From Candidatus Woesearchaeota archaeon (lineage in GTDB: Archaea; Nanobdellota; Nanobdellia; Woesearchaeales; GW2011-AR9): DNA of 64,000 nt. Where the stretch lies: NCBI GenBank assembly GCA_018676855.1, contig JABHDY010000002.1, forward strand, positions 1 through 64,000, read 5' to 3'. Positions 54,072 through 62,280 of this stretch are shown here, in pieces; the first letter of the stretch is position 1; the number at the start of each line of letters is the position of its first letter. The translations under genes and the position numbers were made by a program. Under the pieces are notes generated by a model. That model searched no databases. It saw only the letters and a list, made by a program, of their open reading frames with translations, and was not told the DNA's origin.

Positions 54072-54640
54072 TATTTGTCATCCTCTTTCTTATCTTCTGA
54101 TGGTTTCACTTCATCTTTGGGTTCCTCAGCAGGAGCAGGTTCAGGAGTTGCTTCTTCCTTTGGCTCCTCTTTTACTTCTTCTTGAGGAGCTTCTTTTACT
54201 TCCTCAACAGGTTCCACAACAGGCTTCTCAACTACAGGTTCTTCGGCTGGTTTCTCTTCCACAACTGGTGCAGGTGCTTCTTCAGCAGGCTTTTCCTCAA
54301 CCTTAGGTTCTTCTTTTTTCTCAGCAGCAGCTTTTACAGCTTCATCAGCTTTCTTTTTATCCTCTTCTGCTTTCTTCTTAAGATGTTTGGTATTCATTTC
54401 AGCTTTTTGTTTCGCTTCGTCCGTTTTGTACGCAAATGCGTCAAAATCTACTATTTGATGACCAAACCGTGTATGAATATGTTTTACAACGACAAGTTCT
54501 ACCTTTGTACCAAGTTTAGTTGCTAATTGTTGTGTTACGTCAACATTTTTTGGTGTGTTTCCTTCAAACGTAATTTCTCCTACAACTTCTATTCTGTCAA
54601 GGAGTTTATTCTCTTCTTGTTTCGTAATTTTTAGTTCCAT
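54071..54640 (-). CDS. rps24e: Small ribosomal subunit protein eS24 with long acidic-proline tail
   Basis: Residues 1-80 match S24e: KQEENKLLDRIEVVGEITFEG, NVDVTQQLATKLG, VVVKHIHTRFGHQ. Residues about 85-189 are a low-complexity tail of Lys, Glu, Ala and Pro with repeated EEKPAEE units. Normal archaeal S24e has about 100 aa. Part of the operon Rpo7-Spt4-eS24-eS31. Confidence 0.93.
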   Translation of the reverse strand: MELKITKQEENKLLDRIEVVGEITFEGNTPKNVDVTQQLATKLGTKVELVVVKHIHTRFGHQIVDFDAFAYKTDEAKQKAEMNTKHLKKKAEEDKKKADEAVKAAAEKKEEPKVEEKPAEEAPAPVVEEKPAEEPVVEKPVVEPVEEVKEAPQEEVKEEPKEEATPEPAPAEEPKDEVKPSEDKKEDDK

Positions 54641-54642
54641 TA

Positions 54643-54831
54643 TTATCGTACCTTAATTGCGTATTCTCCCTTTGCTTTAATACCAATATTTTGTGCTATC
54701 ATTGATCGTTCTGCATCGGTAATGTATAATCGTCCTTGCCACGTTGTTGTCATTGAATTAGATTTACAAATTGGACATATATCTCCCTCGACGAACAATT
54801 TACATTTTTTACACGCTTTCTTTTTTGCCAT
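54643..54831 (-). CDS. spt4: Transcription factor Spt4 (RpoE'')
   Basis: A 62-residue zinc protein: Cys7, Cys10, Cys19, Cys22, then WQGRLYITDAERSMIAQ. Partner of Spt5 in elongation. Start overlaps the Rpo7 stop by one base. Confidence 0.95.
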   Translation of the reverse strand: MAKKKACKKCKLFVEGDICPICKSNSMTTTWQGRLYITDAERSMIAQNIGIKAKGEYAIKVR

Positions 54832-55367
54832 TATTGATTATCCTCTTCTACCCATTCAAGCTTTCCTAATCCTTCTTGTCTCATTGTTAATCCAATTTTG
54901 GGATTGTTAAGATCTTTATAACTTACTGCAATGATTCGTGCTTTACACTTATCACCAACTTTAACACTTCTTCCAGTTTTCTTACCCTGTAATACTTTTT
55001 CTTTACTAAAAGAAACAAAATCGTCCATACTTTGTGATATGTGGACCATTCCTTCAACACCACCAATGTCCATAAATGCACCAAAATCAGTAATGTCTCT
55101 TATCTTACCATAGACAAGTTCGTTCATCTCTGGCTTAAATGTTAATAATTCAAATTCAGTTTCGTAAAATCCTGCACCATCTCCAGGAACAATAACACCC
55201 TCTTTAACGTCTTCCACACGAATAACGTTAATAACAAAACCGAGCTCTTTTGAGGTATAATTTTCGTAGGTTGATTTTACGTTTGCGAGAACCGCTTCTT
55301 TCTTCGTAACATTGAACATATGGGGCGGTACGCGAATATAATCCTTAACTTTTATTTTGTAGAACAT
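54831..55367 (-). CDS. rpo7: RNA polymerase subunit Rpo7 (RpoE')
   Basis: The stalk subunit. N-terminal RNP-like half (KIKVKDYIRVPP, GAGFYETEFELLTFKP) and a C-terminal S1 domain (GKIRDITDFGAFMDIGGVEGMVHIS). It forms the polymerase stalk with Rpo4. First gene of the Rpo7-Spt4-eS24-eS31 operon. Confidence 0.95.
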   Translation of the reverse strand: MFYKIKVKDYIRVPPHMFNVTKKEAVLANVKSTYENYTSKELGFVINVIRVEDVKEGVIVPGDGAGFYETEFELLTFKPEMNELVYGKIRDITDFGAFMDIGGVEGMVHISQSMDDFVSFSKEKVLQGKKTGRSVKVGDKCKARIIAVSYKDLNNPKIGLTMRQEGLGKLEWVEEDNQ

Positions 55368-55479
55368 TCTATTGGATTATTTTCCATGTTTGTTTATAAA
55401 GGTTTCTATAGTGTTTAGCCTCTCAGTAGAAAGGATACCAATCACAATCTTTATAAATAATACGGGAGTTAAAAGAATC

Positions 55480-56067
55480 ATGGATTTACGTTCATTAAAA
55501 AAAGAGGTACATAGTCTTGATAGTGTTCATGAAACTGTCCAACAATTTCATAATAATTGGATAAAACCTATTCGTTCAAATACCAATTCTCATTTACCAT
55601 TCATACAAAATTTTTCTCCTGAAACTAAAAAAGAGCTAAATAAAAAGTTGGTAGCATTTCATGATCTTTTATGTAAGATAAAGAAAGGTCAAGATGTGAC
55701 AAATAAGCTCCAACATTATACGAGATACCTTATAGATTTAAAATTAACAGAAATGCAGGGAGATCATACAAAATCAATGCTTATAACAAATAACATCCTC
55801 CATGACGAATTTTTTAACATTCAAAATACAATATCTGAAGTTAAGGCGTTCGATCTACATACACAGAAATTGTCTGTACATTATAATGAAATTAATATGT
55901 TAATTCATAAGGAACTGTCATTAGATGAAGCGATATTCTTTATGGACCTTCCCCATAAAAAATATTTGTATAATTTACTTCAAATTGCAAAGAAACATAA
56001 AAATATTGTGCGACAGGTTGGATCACACTTTGTGTCTTTAACACGAAAAAACCATCTAGGAAAATGA
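55480..56067 (+). CDS. Hypothetical helical protein, 195 aa
   Basis: Not recognised. Mostly helical with coiled-coil-like regions, soluble. A TATA box ttataaata at 55451-55459 lies about 25 bases before the ATG at 55480, which decides this start over a longer frame. Its TGA overlaps the next ATG by four bases. Confidence 0.7.
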   Translation: MDLRSLKKEVHSLDSVHETVQQFHNNWIKPIRSNTNSHLPFIQNFSPETKKELNKKLVAFHDLLCKIKKGQDVTNKLQHYTRYLIDLKLTEMQGDHTKSMLITNNILHDEFFNIQNTISEVKAFDLHTQKLSVHYNEINMLIHKELSLDEAIFFMDLPHKKYLYNLLQIAKKHKNIVRQVGSHFVSLTRKNHLGK

Positions 56068-56309
56068 ATTTAATAATTGGAATTATAGGCATGGTGTTTA
56101 TTCTAGTAGCTTTTATTCTTGACGAATTTTATAAGAAATGGAACCAAGATACTATTCAATATAACGTCTTTAATATTATTGGTTCAGGACTGTTGATTTG
56201 GTACGCATACGTGTTTGCTGTTTGGGCGTTTGTTGCACTTAACGTTGTATGGTTCTGTGTTGCGTGGTTCAAGTTAGTAAGGATTATAAAAAGTAAGAAA
56301 GATTTATAA
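56064..56309 (+). CDS. Small membrane protein, CBU_0592-like
   Basis: 81 residues with two to three hydrophobic helices and NVFNIIGSGLLIWYAYVF, the pattern of the CBU_0592-like family (unknown role). Coupled by ATGA to the helical protein upstream. Confidence 0.7.
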   Translation: MNLIIGIIGMVFILVAFILDEFYKKWNQDTIQYNVFNIIGSGLLIWYAYVFAVWAFVALNVVWFCVAWFKLVRIIKSKKDL

Positions 56310-56332
56310 TAAAAATATGTTCTGCTTCATAT

Positions 56333-56764
56333 ATGACAGACGTATATTTAATTGGAAGGCAATTTAGAGAGAGGGAAGTTTCTATCGATGAACTCATTCC
56401 TACAGCATTTCTTCTCTCAGAAGATATGGTGGCGAAAGCTGGAAAAGAGTTTGATGGTAGAGTTAGTTCATTAGAACCACTCTTGGTATATGCATCAGAA
56501 GATATATATCTTATTCAAAAGGGAAACGAAACAGCAGTTTTTGCGTATCAGAAAAGTCTTAGAAAAGTTATTGTTCATGTTGAACTTGATGATCCTGAAG
56601 AAGTATCAAGATTACAACTCTTAGCATATAGAGCAAAAGATGTGTCGGATGTAAGTTCAATAGCTGACCTTTCATTAAAAGTAGTACCTCAAGACGAATA
56701 TGATCTAATTATGGGAATTTTTGATGACGAATCTGATATTCTTAGACAACTATGTGAAGAATAA
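56333..56764 (+). CDS. Hypothetical acidic protein, 143 aa
   Basis: Not recognised. Soluble, acidic, alternating strands and helices (YLIGRQFREREVSIDELI, EDIYLIQKGNETAVFAYQ). No clear ribosome-binding site; a TATA-like ttataataa lies about 25 bases before the ATG. It stops three bases before the convergent nth gene. Confidence 0.65.
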   Translation: MTDVYLIGRQFREREVSIDELIPTAFLLSEDMVAKAGKEFDGRVSSLEPLLVYASEDIYLIQKGNETAVFAYQKSLRKVIVHVELDDPEEVSRLQLLAYRAKDVSDVSSIADLSLKVVPQDEYDLIMGIFDDESDILRQLCEE

Positions 56765-56766
56765 TA

Positions 56767-57411
56767 TTACTTTTTTCTTTTTCCAAAATCACAAAATTCT
56801 ACAATGGAACAACCATTACAATTAGGATTAATGGGAAAGCAAACTCTTTGACCGTGATCAACAAATAAATTATTTACTAACCCCCACGATTTTTTAGGAA
56901 TGAGTTTCATGAGTGCATTTTCACTTTCTTCTGGGGTTGTTGTATGTATCCAACCAAGCCTGTTTGATATTCTGTGAACGTGCACGTCAACGGCAATGGC
57001 AGGTTTGTTAAATGCATACGATAACATACAATTGGCAGTTTTTCGTCCTACGCCAGGAAGAGACGTTAGTTCTTCAATTGTATCAGGGACAACATTATGA
57101 AACTTGTCAATAAGTATCTGACTTGATTTTTGAATGTTACGCGCTTTCGTTTTATAGAAACCGATACCATACAATGCTTTTTCTAAGTCTTCAATTTTCA
57201 TATTAATAAAGTCTTGTGGCGTAACATGATCTTTAAACAATTTCTTCACGATAGGAATGGTAGTCGTATCTTTTGTTCTTGCACTTAACATTGTTGCAAT
57301 AAGAAGTTGATAATGAGTATATTCATGTAACTGTTCTAACATAGTTGGTTTGTTATATTTTTCCAATTCTGTGAATACTTTGTGAATAGTATTATTTATA
57401 GTATTGATCAT
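56767..57411 (-). CDS. nth: Endonuclease III
   Basis: Removes oxidised pyrimidines and cuts the strand. HhH motif LPGVGRKTAN with catalytic Lys124, Asp142 (VDVHVHR) and [4Fe-4S] ligands Cys191, 198, 201, 207. Length 214 aa is normal. Confidence 0.96.
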   Translation of the reverse strand: MINTINNTIHKVFTELEKYNKPTMLEQLHEYTHYQLLIATMLSARTKDTTTIPIVKKLFKDHVTPQDFINMKIEDLEKALYGIGFYKTKARNIQKSSQILIDKFHNVVPDTIEELTSLPGVGRKTANCMLSYAFNKPAIAVDVHVHRISNRLGWIHTTTPEESENALMKLIPKKSWGLVNNLFVDHGQRVCFPINPNCNGCSIVEFCDFGKRKK

Positions 57412-57446
57412 AATGTATCAAAGAGAGTTTCCTATTTATATTTTAC

Positions 57447-58574
57447 TTAGATGAATAAGAGAATCAGTCCAAGAAGAAGAATAACACCATGAACACCGAA
57501 TCGTAATACGTTTTTGTAATGTTCATGCCACTTGTCACGTTTATGTTCTGCAACATTTTTCTTCGTAACTTTTTTACGAACTTCGTAATGGCCATATCGG
57601 TATAATAAAAGTACAATGATAAATGGTAACATAACAATAATGATGTAATATATAATTAACGGAAATGTAAGAATTTTATAGCCTGAACGAGAAAATACTG
57701 TACTGAGAAGGTTAAACACTTCTTCAGTTTTGCTAATGGTAAAGAAAGATCCTATTATTCCTGCAATAATAAATCCGTACGTTGATAATACCGCTTTTTT
57801 TATTGCAACTCCTTTCTTTCGAAGTTTAGGAGAAATCTTTTTGAGAATATGTTCCCATGTGTGAAGAAAACTTTTCATATGAACAAGGCCGAACACTATA
57901 GCGCACAATGCAATAAACTTAGAAAATAAGAATGGTATTATTCCACTAAATCCTGGCATGACATTCATTCCTGACAAAAGAAACATGAATGCAACTGTTG
58001 CAATGAACGCGATACCTTTATGCACAAGAGTTTTTTCATTATGTGTTAAAGATAATAATGCTAGAAGGATAATAATTAACGCAATCATTTCAACATGAAA
58101 ACTGTCAACAAATGCTGATAATGAGATTTTACCAAAACTTAACGTGTTAAACACACTACCGGGAGATGTTCCCGTTCCTAAAACACCTAAAACTTCTTCT
58201 TTGTCCAATGATGGACATTCAGAATTACTATTTTCACGTATTCTTCCATCAAGAAGGCTTAATATAGACGTGTTTCCAACTAAATACGTCCCGGACATAA
58301 ACGCGACAGGAATTTTCTGTGATGATTCAGGAACAGCATATGCTTCAAAATATTTTTCAAGGAGGAGCGCATGCTCTTCATTATAATACACTTCAAACGT
58401 ATCAATTTGTGCTTCAGGATATGTTGATGAAAGATCATGTATGTAAGTATCAGTTTCTGAACAGGTTTCACAATCTGTACTTGTAAAGTAATAGACACAA
58501 TCATTTTCTTGCGCTGCAACGAATGGAATAATAAGAAGTACGCACAGTATCATCCATATTTTTATTTTTGCCAT
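57447..58574 (-). CDS. Membrane protein with thioredoxin-like N-terminal domain
   Basis: A signal peptide or first helix (1-21) precedes a thioredoxin-like external domain (about 25-125) with redox motif CETC (35-38) after YYFTSTD. Six to eight membrane helices follow, spaced like a CcdA/DsbD-type electron carrier but lacking clear membrane Cys pairs. It follows the HTH gene by three bases and faces the thioredoxin gene, so it probably works in thiol chemistry at the membrane. Confidence 0.75.
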   Translation of the reverse strand: MAKIKIWMILCVLLIIPFVAAQENDCVYYFTSTDCETCSETDTYIHDLSSTYPEAQIDTFEVYYNEEHALLLEKYFEAYAVPESSQKIPVAFMSGTYLVGNTSILSLLDGRIRENSNSECPSLDKEEVLGVLGTGTSPGSVFNTLSFGKISLSAFVDSFHVEMIALIIILLALLSLTHNEKTLVHKGIAFIATVAFMFLLSGMNVMPGFSGIIPFLFSKFIALCAIVFGLVHMKSFLHTWEHILKKISPKLRKKGVAIKKAVLSTYGFIIAGIIGSFFTISKTEEVFNLLSTVFSRSGYKILTFPLIIYYIIIVMLPFIIVLLLYRYGHYEVRKKVTKKNVAEHKRDKWHEHYKNVLRFGVHGVILLLGLILLFI

Positions 58575-58577
58575 CTA

Positions 58578-58925
58578 TCACCAGCGTTGAATTTCTTTTC
58601 CAACAGTTTCTTTGAATGATTCAAAGATTTTATAAATTTTTTCTTTCAGTTCCTTCTTTGGAGCGGATTTATACACAAAAATGTATCCACCTTTATTTAA
58701 ATTAATTTGTCTTCGATGAATTAGTTCTTCCCTAAAAAGATTTTTGACTGCACGTTGTACAGTAGTTCTATCTTTTTTCATCACTTTTTTAATTTCTTCA
58801 ATCGTTTTCTCTTCTTTTTCATCAATAAGATATTTTAATATTCGCAATCCCGTTTTGTTAAGATTAAATGAACATCGTAACAATTGTTCAACGGTAAAAC
58901 CTTGACATATAAAATGCAATTGCAT
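58578..58925 (-). CDS. Winged-helix transcriptional regulator
   Basis: A winged helix at residues 15-75: NLNKTGLRILKYLIDEKEEK, TIEEIKKVMKKDRTTVQRAVKNLF and RRQINLNKGGYIFVY, like archaeal TrmB/ArsR-type regulators. Two Cys near the N-terminus (8, 18) could sense redox state. It begins the operon with the thioredoxin-like membrane protein. Confidence 0.82.
   Translation of the reverse strand: MQLHFICQGFTVEQLLRCSFNLNKTGLRILKYLIDEKEEKTIEEIKKVMKKDRTTVQRAVKNLFREELIHRRQINLNKGGYIFVYKSAPKKELKEKIYKIFESFKETVGKEIQRW
58914..58925. promoter_or_regulatory. 12-base palindrome at the HTH gene start, candidate operator
   Basis: atgcaattgcat is a perfect palindrome that covers the start codon of the HTH gene, about 25-30 bases downstream (minus strand) of a TATA-like cttaaatag. 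A repressor bound here would block its own transcription. Short AT-rich palindromes also occur by chance. Confidence 0.3.
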
Positions 58926-59052
58926 ACAATGAGTAATATTTCTATCTATTTAAGCGTTTGGTCTGCACTTGTGCATTTTTTGTGAACAAACGGGCCCAAA
59001 TCCAATGAATTTAAAAAGGAATCTTGGTCATTGTTCAGTGGAGGTAATAACA

Positions 59053-59376
59053 ATGATTAAAGAATTAAATACTGAAAATCTTAAAGAAGCAATTATGTCA
59101 AGTACACCCGTGATAGTTGATTTCTGGGCATCATGGTGCGGTCCATGTAAAATGTTAGCACCTGTCTTTGAAGAATTAAGTGAAGAATATGATGGAACAT
59201 TAACATTTACAAAAATCTCAACTGAAGATAATCCTGATGCAGGTTCTATGTATAATGTTGCAGGAATTCCTTGCTTGATCGTTTTTAAAGACGGTAAAGA
59301 AATTGATAGAATTGTAGGTTTTGCACCAAAACCATTGTTGAAACAGAAGATTGATGCTGTTCTAGAAAAAGTATAA
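59053..59376 (+). CDS. trxA: Thioredoxin
   Basis: 107 residues with FWASWCGPCKMLAP (WCGPC active site), cis-Pro in AGIPCL and FKDGKEIDRIVG. The start at 59053 is fixed by GGAGGT seven bases upstream; the longer frame is rejected. Reduces disulfides; divergent from the redox regulator operon. Confidence 0.96.
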   Translation: MIKELNTENLKEAIMSSTPVIVDFWASWCGPCKMLAPVFEELSEEYDGTLTFTKISTEDNPDAGSMYNVAGIPCLIVFKDGKEIDRIVGFAPKPLLKQKIDAVLEKV

Positions 59377-59450
59377 TTTTTTATATTCTTTTTACTTTCT
59401 TTAATTTTAGATTGGGTATTGAAACAGATTCTACTGAAGATACAAGAACA

Positions 59451-59867
59451 ATGGAACAACTACTTAGTGATTTTCATCCAACTATGGGTTGTCTAGTAGA
59501 ACCACCCGGATATATTAAAAAGGACTATCAATACAAACAGATAAATGGAGAGGTACCTATTGGTATGATTGTTCGTGCAAGTGCAGAAGACGTTTTTTTT
59601 GTATATTTTTCATTAGATAGAATCTTACAACAGGTTGAATCACTTTCAAGAAGAGAAGAAAAAGTACTTCAGATATATTATGGTGTTTCTTTTAATTCTT
59701 TTATACAAGCAGAAAAACTTTATAGAAAAAATGGTAGTTTAGAAGAAGTTAACACATTTTTAACAATTCCTAACCAAGAAAAAGAAAAACTTAAAATAGA
59801 AGGAAGATTACTAGGACAATATGATAAAATTATCGCAGGGAGCGGAAGCAATTTTGTACAAAGATAA
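59451..59867 (+). CDS. Hypothetical protein, 138 aa
   Basis: Not recognised. Soluble, with a central helix pair (DRILQQVESLSRREEKVLQIYYG). ATG at 59451 is used; a TTG at 59412, about 25 bases after a TATA-like tttatattc, is an alternative. Its 3' end overlaps the Bud32 gene by 47 bases, in another frame. Confidence 0.55.
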   Translation: MEQLLSDFHPTMGCLVEPPGYIKKDYQYKQINGEVPIGMIVRASAEDVFFVYFSLDRILQQVESLSRREEKVLQIYYGVSFNSFIQAEKLYRKNGSLEEVNTFLTIPNQEKEKLKIEGRLLGQYDKIIAGSGSNFVQR

Positions 59868-60435
59868 TGCAGCTGTAATTAAAGAACGGTTCAGTAAAGC
59901 GTACCGTTTACAGCATTTAGATGATTCTTTACGAAAATTTAGAACGAGACGAGAAGCAAAAGTTCTCACAAAATTAGGAGAAATGGACTTTCCTGCACCA
60001 AAAATGCAATCATTTTCTGATAAACGAATGTCAATTGTCATGGACTTTGTTCCAGGGGAAACGTTGAAACATGTTCTTAAACATGGTGATGAATTCCATA
60101 CGTTCGCAAAAGAAATTGGGCAGAAAGTTGGCATTCTTCATAAAGAAAATATTGTACACGGAGATTTAACAACATCTAACATGATTGTTAACAAAAAAAA
60201 TCATCAATTAACATTTATTGATTTTGGTTTATCATCTTTTTCTGAAAAGATTGAAGATAAAGCTGTTGATTTATTTTTATTAGATAGGGCGTTAGAGGGC
60301 ACACATTTTGAATTCTATCCAGAAATATTTGAAGATGCTCTCAAAGGTTACGAGGAAACTAACCCTGAATCAAAAGATATTATTAATCGTCTTGAAGAAG
60401 TTAAAAAACGTGGACGTAATAAGAAACGGGATTAA
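59821..60435 (+). CDS. Bud32/PRPK kinase of the KEOPS complex
   Basis: A small atypical kinase needed for the t6A tRNA modification with Kae1. Short N-lobe with SQGAEAILYK, catalytic IVHGDLTTSNMIV, DFGLSSFS and DLFLLDRALEGTH, with the short basic tail KKRGRNKKR. Stand-alone rather than fused to Kae1. Confidence 0.95.
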   Translation: MIKLSQGAEAILYKDNAAVIKERFSKAYRLQHLDDSLRKFRTRREAKVLTKLGEMDFPAPKMQSFSDKRMSIVMDFVPGETLKHVLKHGDEFHTFAKEIGQKVGILHKENIVHGDLTTSNMIVNKKNHQLTFIDFGLSSFSEKIEDKAVDLFLLDRALEGTHFEFYPEIFEDALKGYEETNPESKDIINRLEEVKKRGRNKKRD

Positions 60436-61091
60436 ATCCATTTAGTTGCTATGGTCCCAGGACCTCTTCTACCAACGATTGGACCATCATCATAAAACAG
60501 GCCAGCTTTACTCATGTTATCTCGTGCAATTCTTGCACATGAATATGTTGCCATGATGCCTGATTCTTTCATTACACGATGTACATCTTTAAAGAAAAGT
60601 GTTTCCCACATGTGAGGTGCAGTTTTTGGTGAGAATGGATCAAAAAATACTGCATCAAAATGGTTCTCTTGTAATTCAGTAATAGTTTTACGTGCATCTC
60701 CAATAATAAAAGTAACGGTAACATTTCCTTCTTTTAATTCGGTTATTTCTGGCGTTAATTTCTTATAATGAGTAAAAAATGTAATGGGAGGATTGACATC
60801 TTGTATTTTAGCAATTATCTCTGTATCGTATTCTAATCCAACAACTTCTATAACACAATCAGGATTTGTTTTTAGTGCTACGTCAATGGCCATGGCACTA
60901 TTGTATCCTAATCCTGAACAAATATCTAAGATACGTATGTGGCCAGACTTAGCTTTCTCAGCTATTTTACATGGAACTGCATATTTCTTAAGCGCTTCTT
61001 CAACAGCTCCCGTTTGTGAATGATATGTTTCTCCTACCGATTCGTTAAGGAACGTTTCTGTTGCATCCGCAGTAGTTACTTTTTTGAGCAT
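60432..61091 (-). CDS. MnmD/MnmC-like tRNA methyltransferase
   Basis: TFLNESVGETYHSQTGAVEEA is the MnmC-type N-terminal motif, DICSGLGYNS the SAM site, DAVFFDPFSPKTAPHMWE the catalytic region and GRRGPGTIAT the end. MnmD methylates the wobble uridine side chain. Overlaps the Bud32 end by four bases tail to tail. Substrate inferred. Confidence 0.87.
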   Translation of the reverse strand: MLKKVTTADATETFLNESVGETYHSQTGAVEEALKKYAVPCKIAEKAKSGHIRILDICSGLGYNSAMAIDVALKTNPDCVIEVVGLEYDTEIIAKIQDVNPPITFFTHYKKLTPEITELKEGNVTVTFIIGDARKTITELQENHFDAVFFDPFSPKTAPHMWETLFFKDVHRVMKESGIMATYSCARIARDNMSKAGLFYDDGPIVGRRGPGTIATKWI

Positions 61092-61114
61092 TTACTCTTA
61101 AGAACACACTTTTT

Positions 61115-61930
61115 TTATATAATTACTGCTCGACCTTTCCGTACAAGCAACTTAGCAACTTCTGAAAATATTTTAAACTCTTCATCAATATCAAACGGTC
61201 CGTACGTTTTCATATCTTTCCATACAAAACTTGGCATTGGTTTAATGAACTTAACTTTTGTCATTTCTTTCTCCTCTTCTTCTTTTTCATTTTGACTGTC
61301 TTCTTTATTTACATCTACACTTTCATCTTCAGAATTTGTCTTATCAATTATTCCTGTATCTTCTTCTGATTGTTCTTCTTCATCATCTGTATCTTCTTGA
61401 TTATCTTGATTTTCTGCAACATCTGTAGAAATATCTGGTTCTTCCGTGTCAGGACTTTCAAATTGTGTAAACGCACTTTTTGATGATTGAATAGGAACTT
61501 CTCTTCCTCCTACAATTGGCATTTCTCCCTTAAACAATTGACCAAGGATGCCCCTCCTATACATATCTAATGTAATGATAATATTTTCAAAAAAATTCTT
61601 TTCTTTCTGTAACATACACCCCGTATCAATCAAATCTGATCCCGTTTTACTTTTATTAAGTGCAACGTCAATTATCTTTTTCTCTCTTCGTTCATAAATC
61701 TCTTTTAAAATACGTTTAATGCTACGTAGTTCATACTCTAACTTATCCTTTTCACCAGACGCAAACATATCGTCAGAGGACTGTTTGCTATCTAAAAGGA
61801 CTTTCTTTTCTTTCATATAACTTACAACATCAATAAAGAAAGTTTCCTCTAACTTTTGAAGATCTTCCCTCTTCTTTTCATTTCTAAGGATGTCGTACAA
61901 TGTTTCAAGTGTAATACGTATTTCGTCCAT
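61115..61930 (-). CDS. Replication factor Gins51
   Basis: The GINS complex links MCM helicase and GAN/RecJ. An alpha-helical A domain (about 1-140, YDILRNEKKREDLQKLEETF, RRGILGQLF) and a small C-terminal B domain (about 215-271, VKFIKPMPSFVWKDMKTYG) are joined by a long Asp/Glu-rich linker (about 60 residues). The start at 61930 follows GGGGGAAA. Confidence 0.85.
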   Translation of the reverse strand: MDEIRITLETLYDILRNEKKREDLQKLEETFFIDVVSYMKEKKVLLDSKQSSDDMFASGEKDKLEYELRSIKRILKEIYERREKKIIDVALNKSKTGSDLIDTGCMLQKEKNFFENIIITLDMYRRGILGQLFKGEMPIVGGREVPIQSSKSAFTQFESPDTEEPDISTDVAENQDNQEDTDDEEEQSEEDTGIIDKTNSEDESVDVNKEDSQNEKEEEEKEMTKVKFIKPMPSFVWKDMKTYGPFDIDEEFKIFSEVAKLLVRKGRAVII

Positions 61931-62039
61931 TTTCCCCCAAATTCTGGAAGCTCTCACTCTTTTAAAATATATTGTTGCTTGAGAAGATATGTTCCACATG
62001 AAGTAAGGTTTTTATAGGGTAATGGGTTACTCCTTTCCG

Positions 62040-62276
62040 ATGGAAATTGATAAATATATTCATAATGGAACGCTTACAATTCGTGTAGTACCAAATGCAT
62101 CTAAAAATGATGTTGTTGAGGAACATAACCAACTGAAAGTATATATTAAAGCAGTTCCTGATAAGAACAAAGCTAATGTTGAATTGATTAAATTTTTTAA
62201 AAAGAAGTTTGGGTTACGTGTTATGATAAAGTCAGGAATGAAAGGAAGAGATAAAGTCTTGAAGGTTATAAAATAA
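62040..62276 (+). CDS. DUF167/YggU family protein
   Basis: 78 residues: TIRVVPNASKNDVVEEHNQL, VYIKAVPDKNKANVELIKFF and GMKGRDKVLKV. Compact DUF167 fold, function unknown. The ATG at 62040 matches family starts. Confidence 0.9.
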   Translation: MEIDKYIHNGTLTIRVVPNASKNDVVEEHNQLKVYIKAVPDKNKANVELIKFFKKKFGLRVMIKSGMKGRDKVLKVIK

Positions 62277-62280
62277 ATTT

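Noticed and set aside
54037-54526. Plus-strand frames rich in Leu/Gln or Phe opposite eS24
   Set aside because: They mirror the low-complexity eS24 tail and have no start signals.
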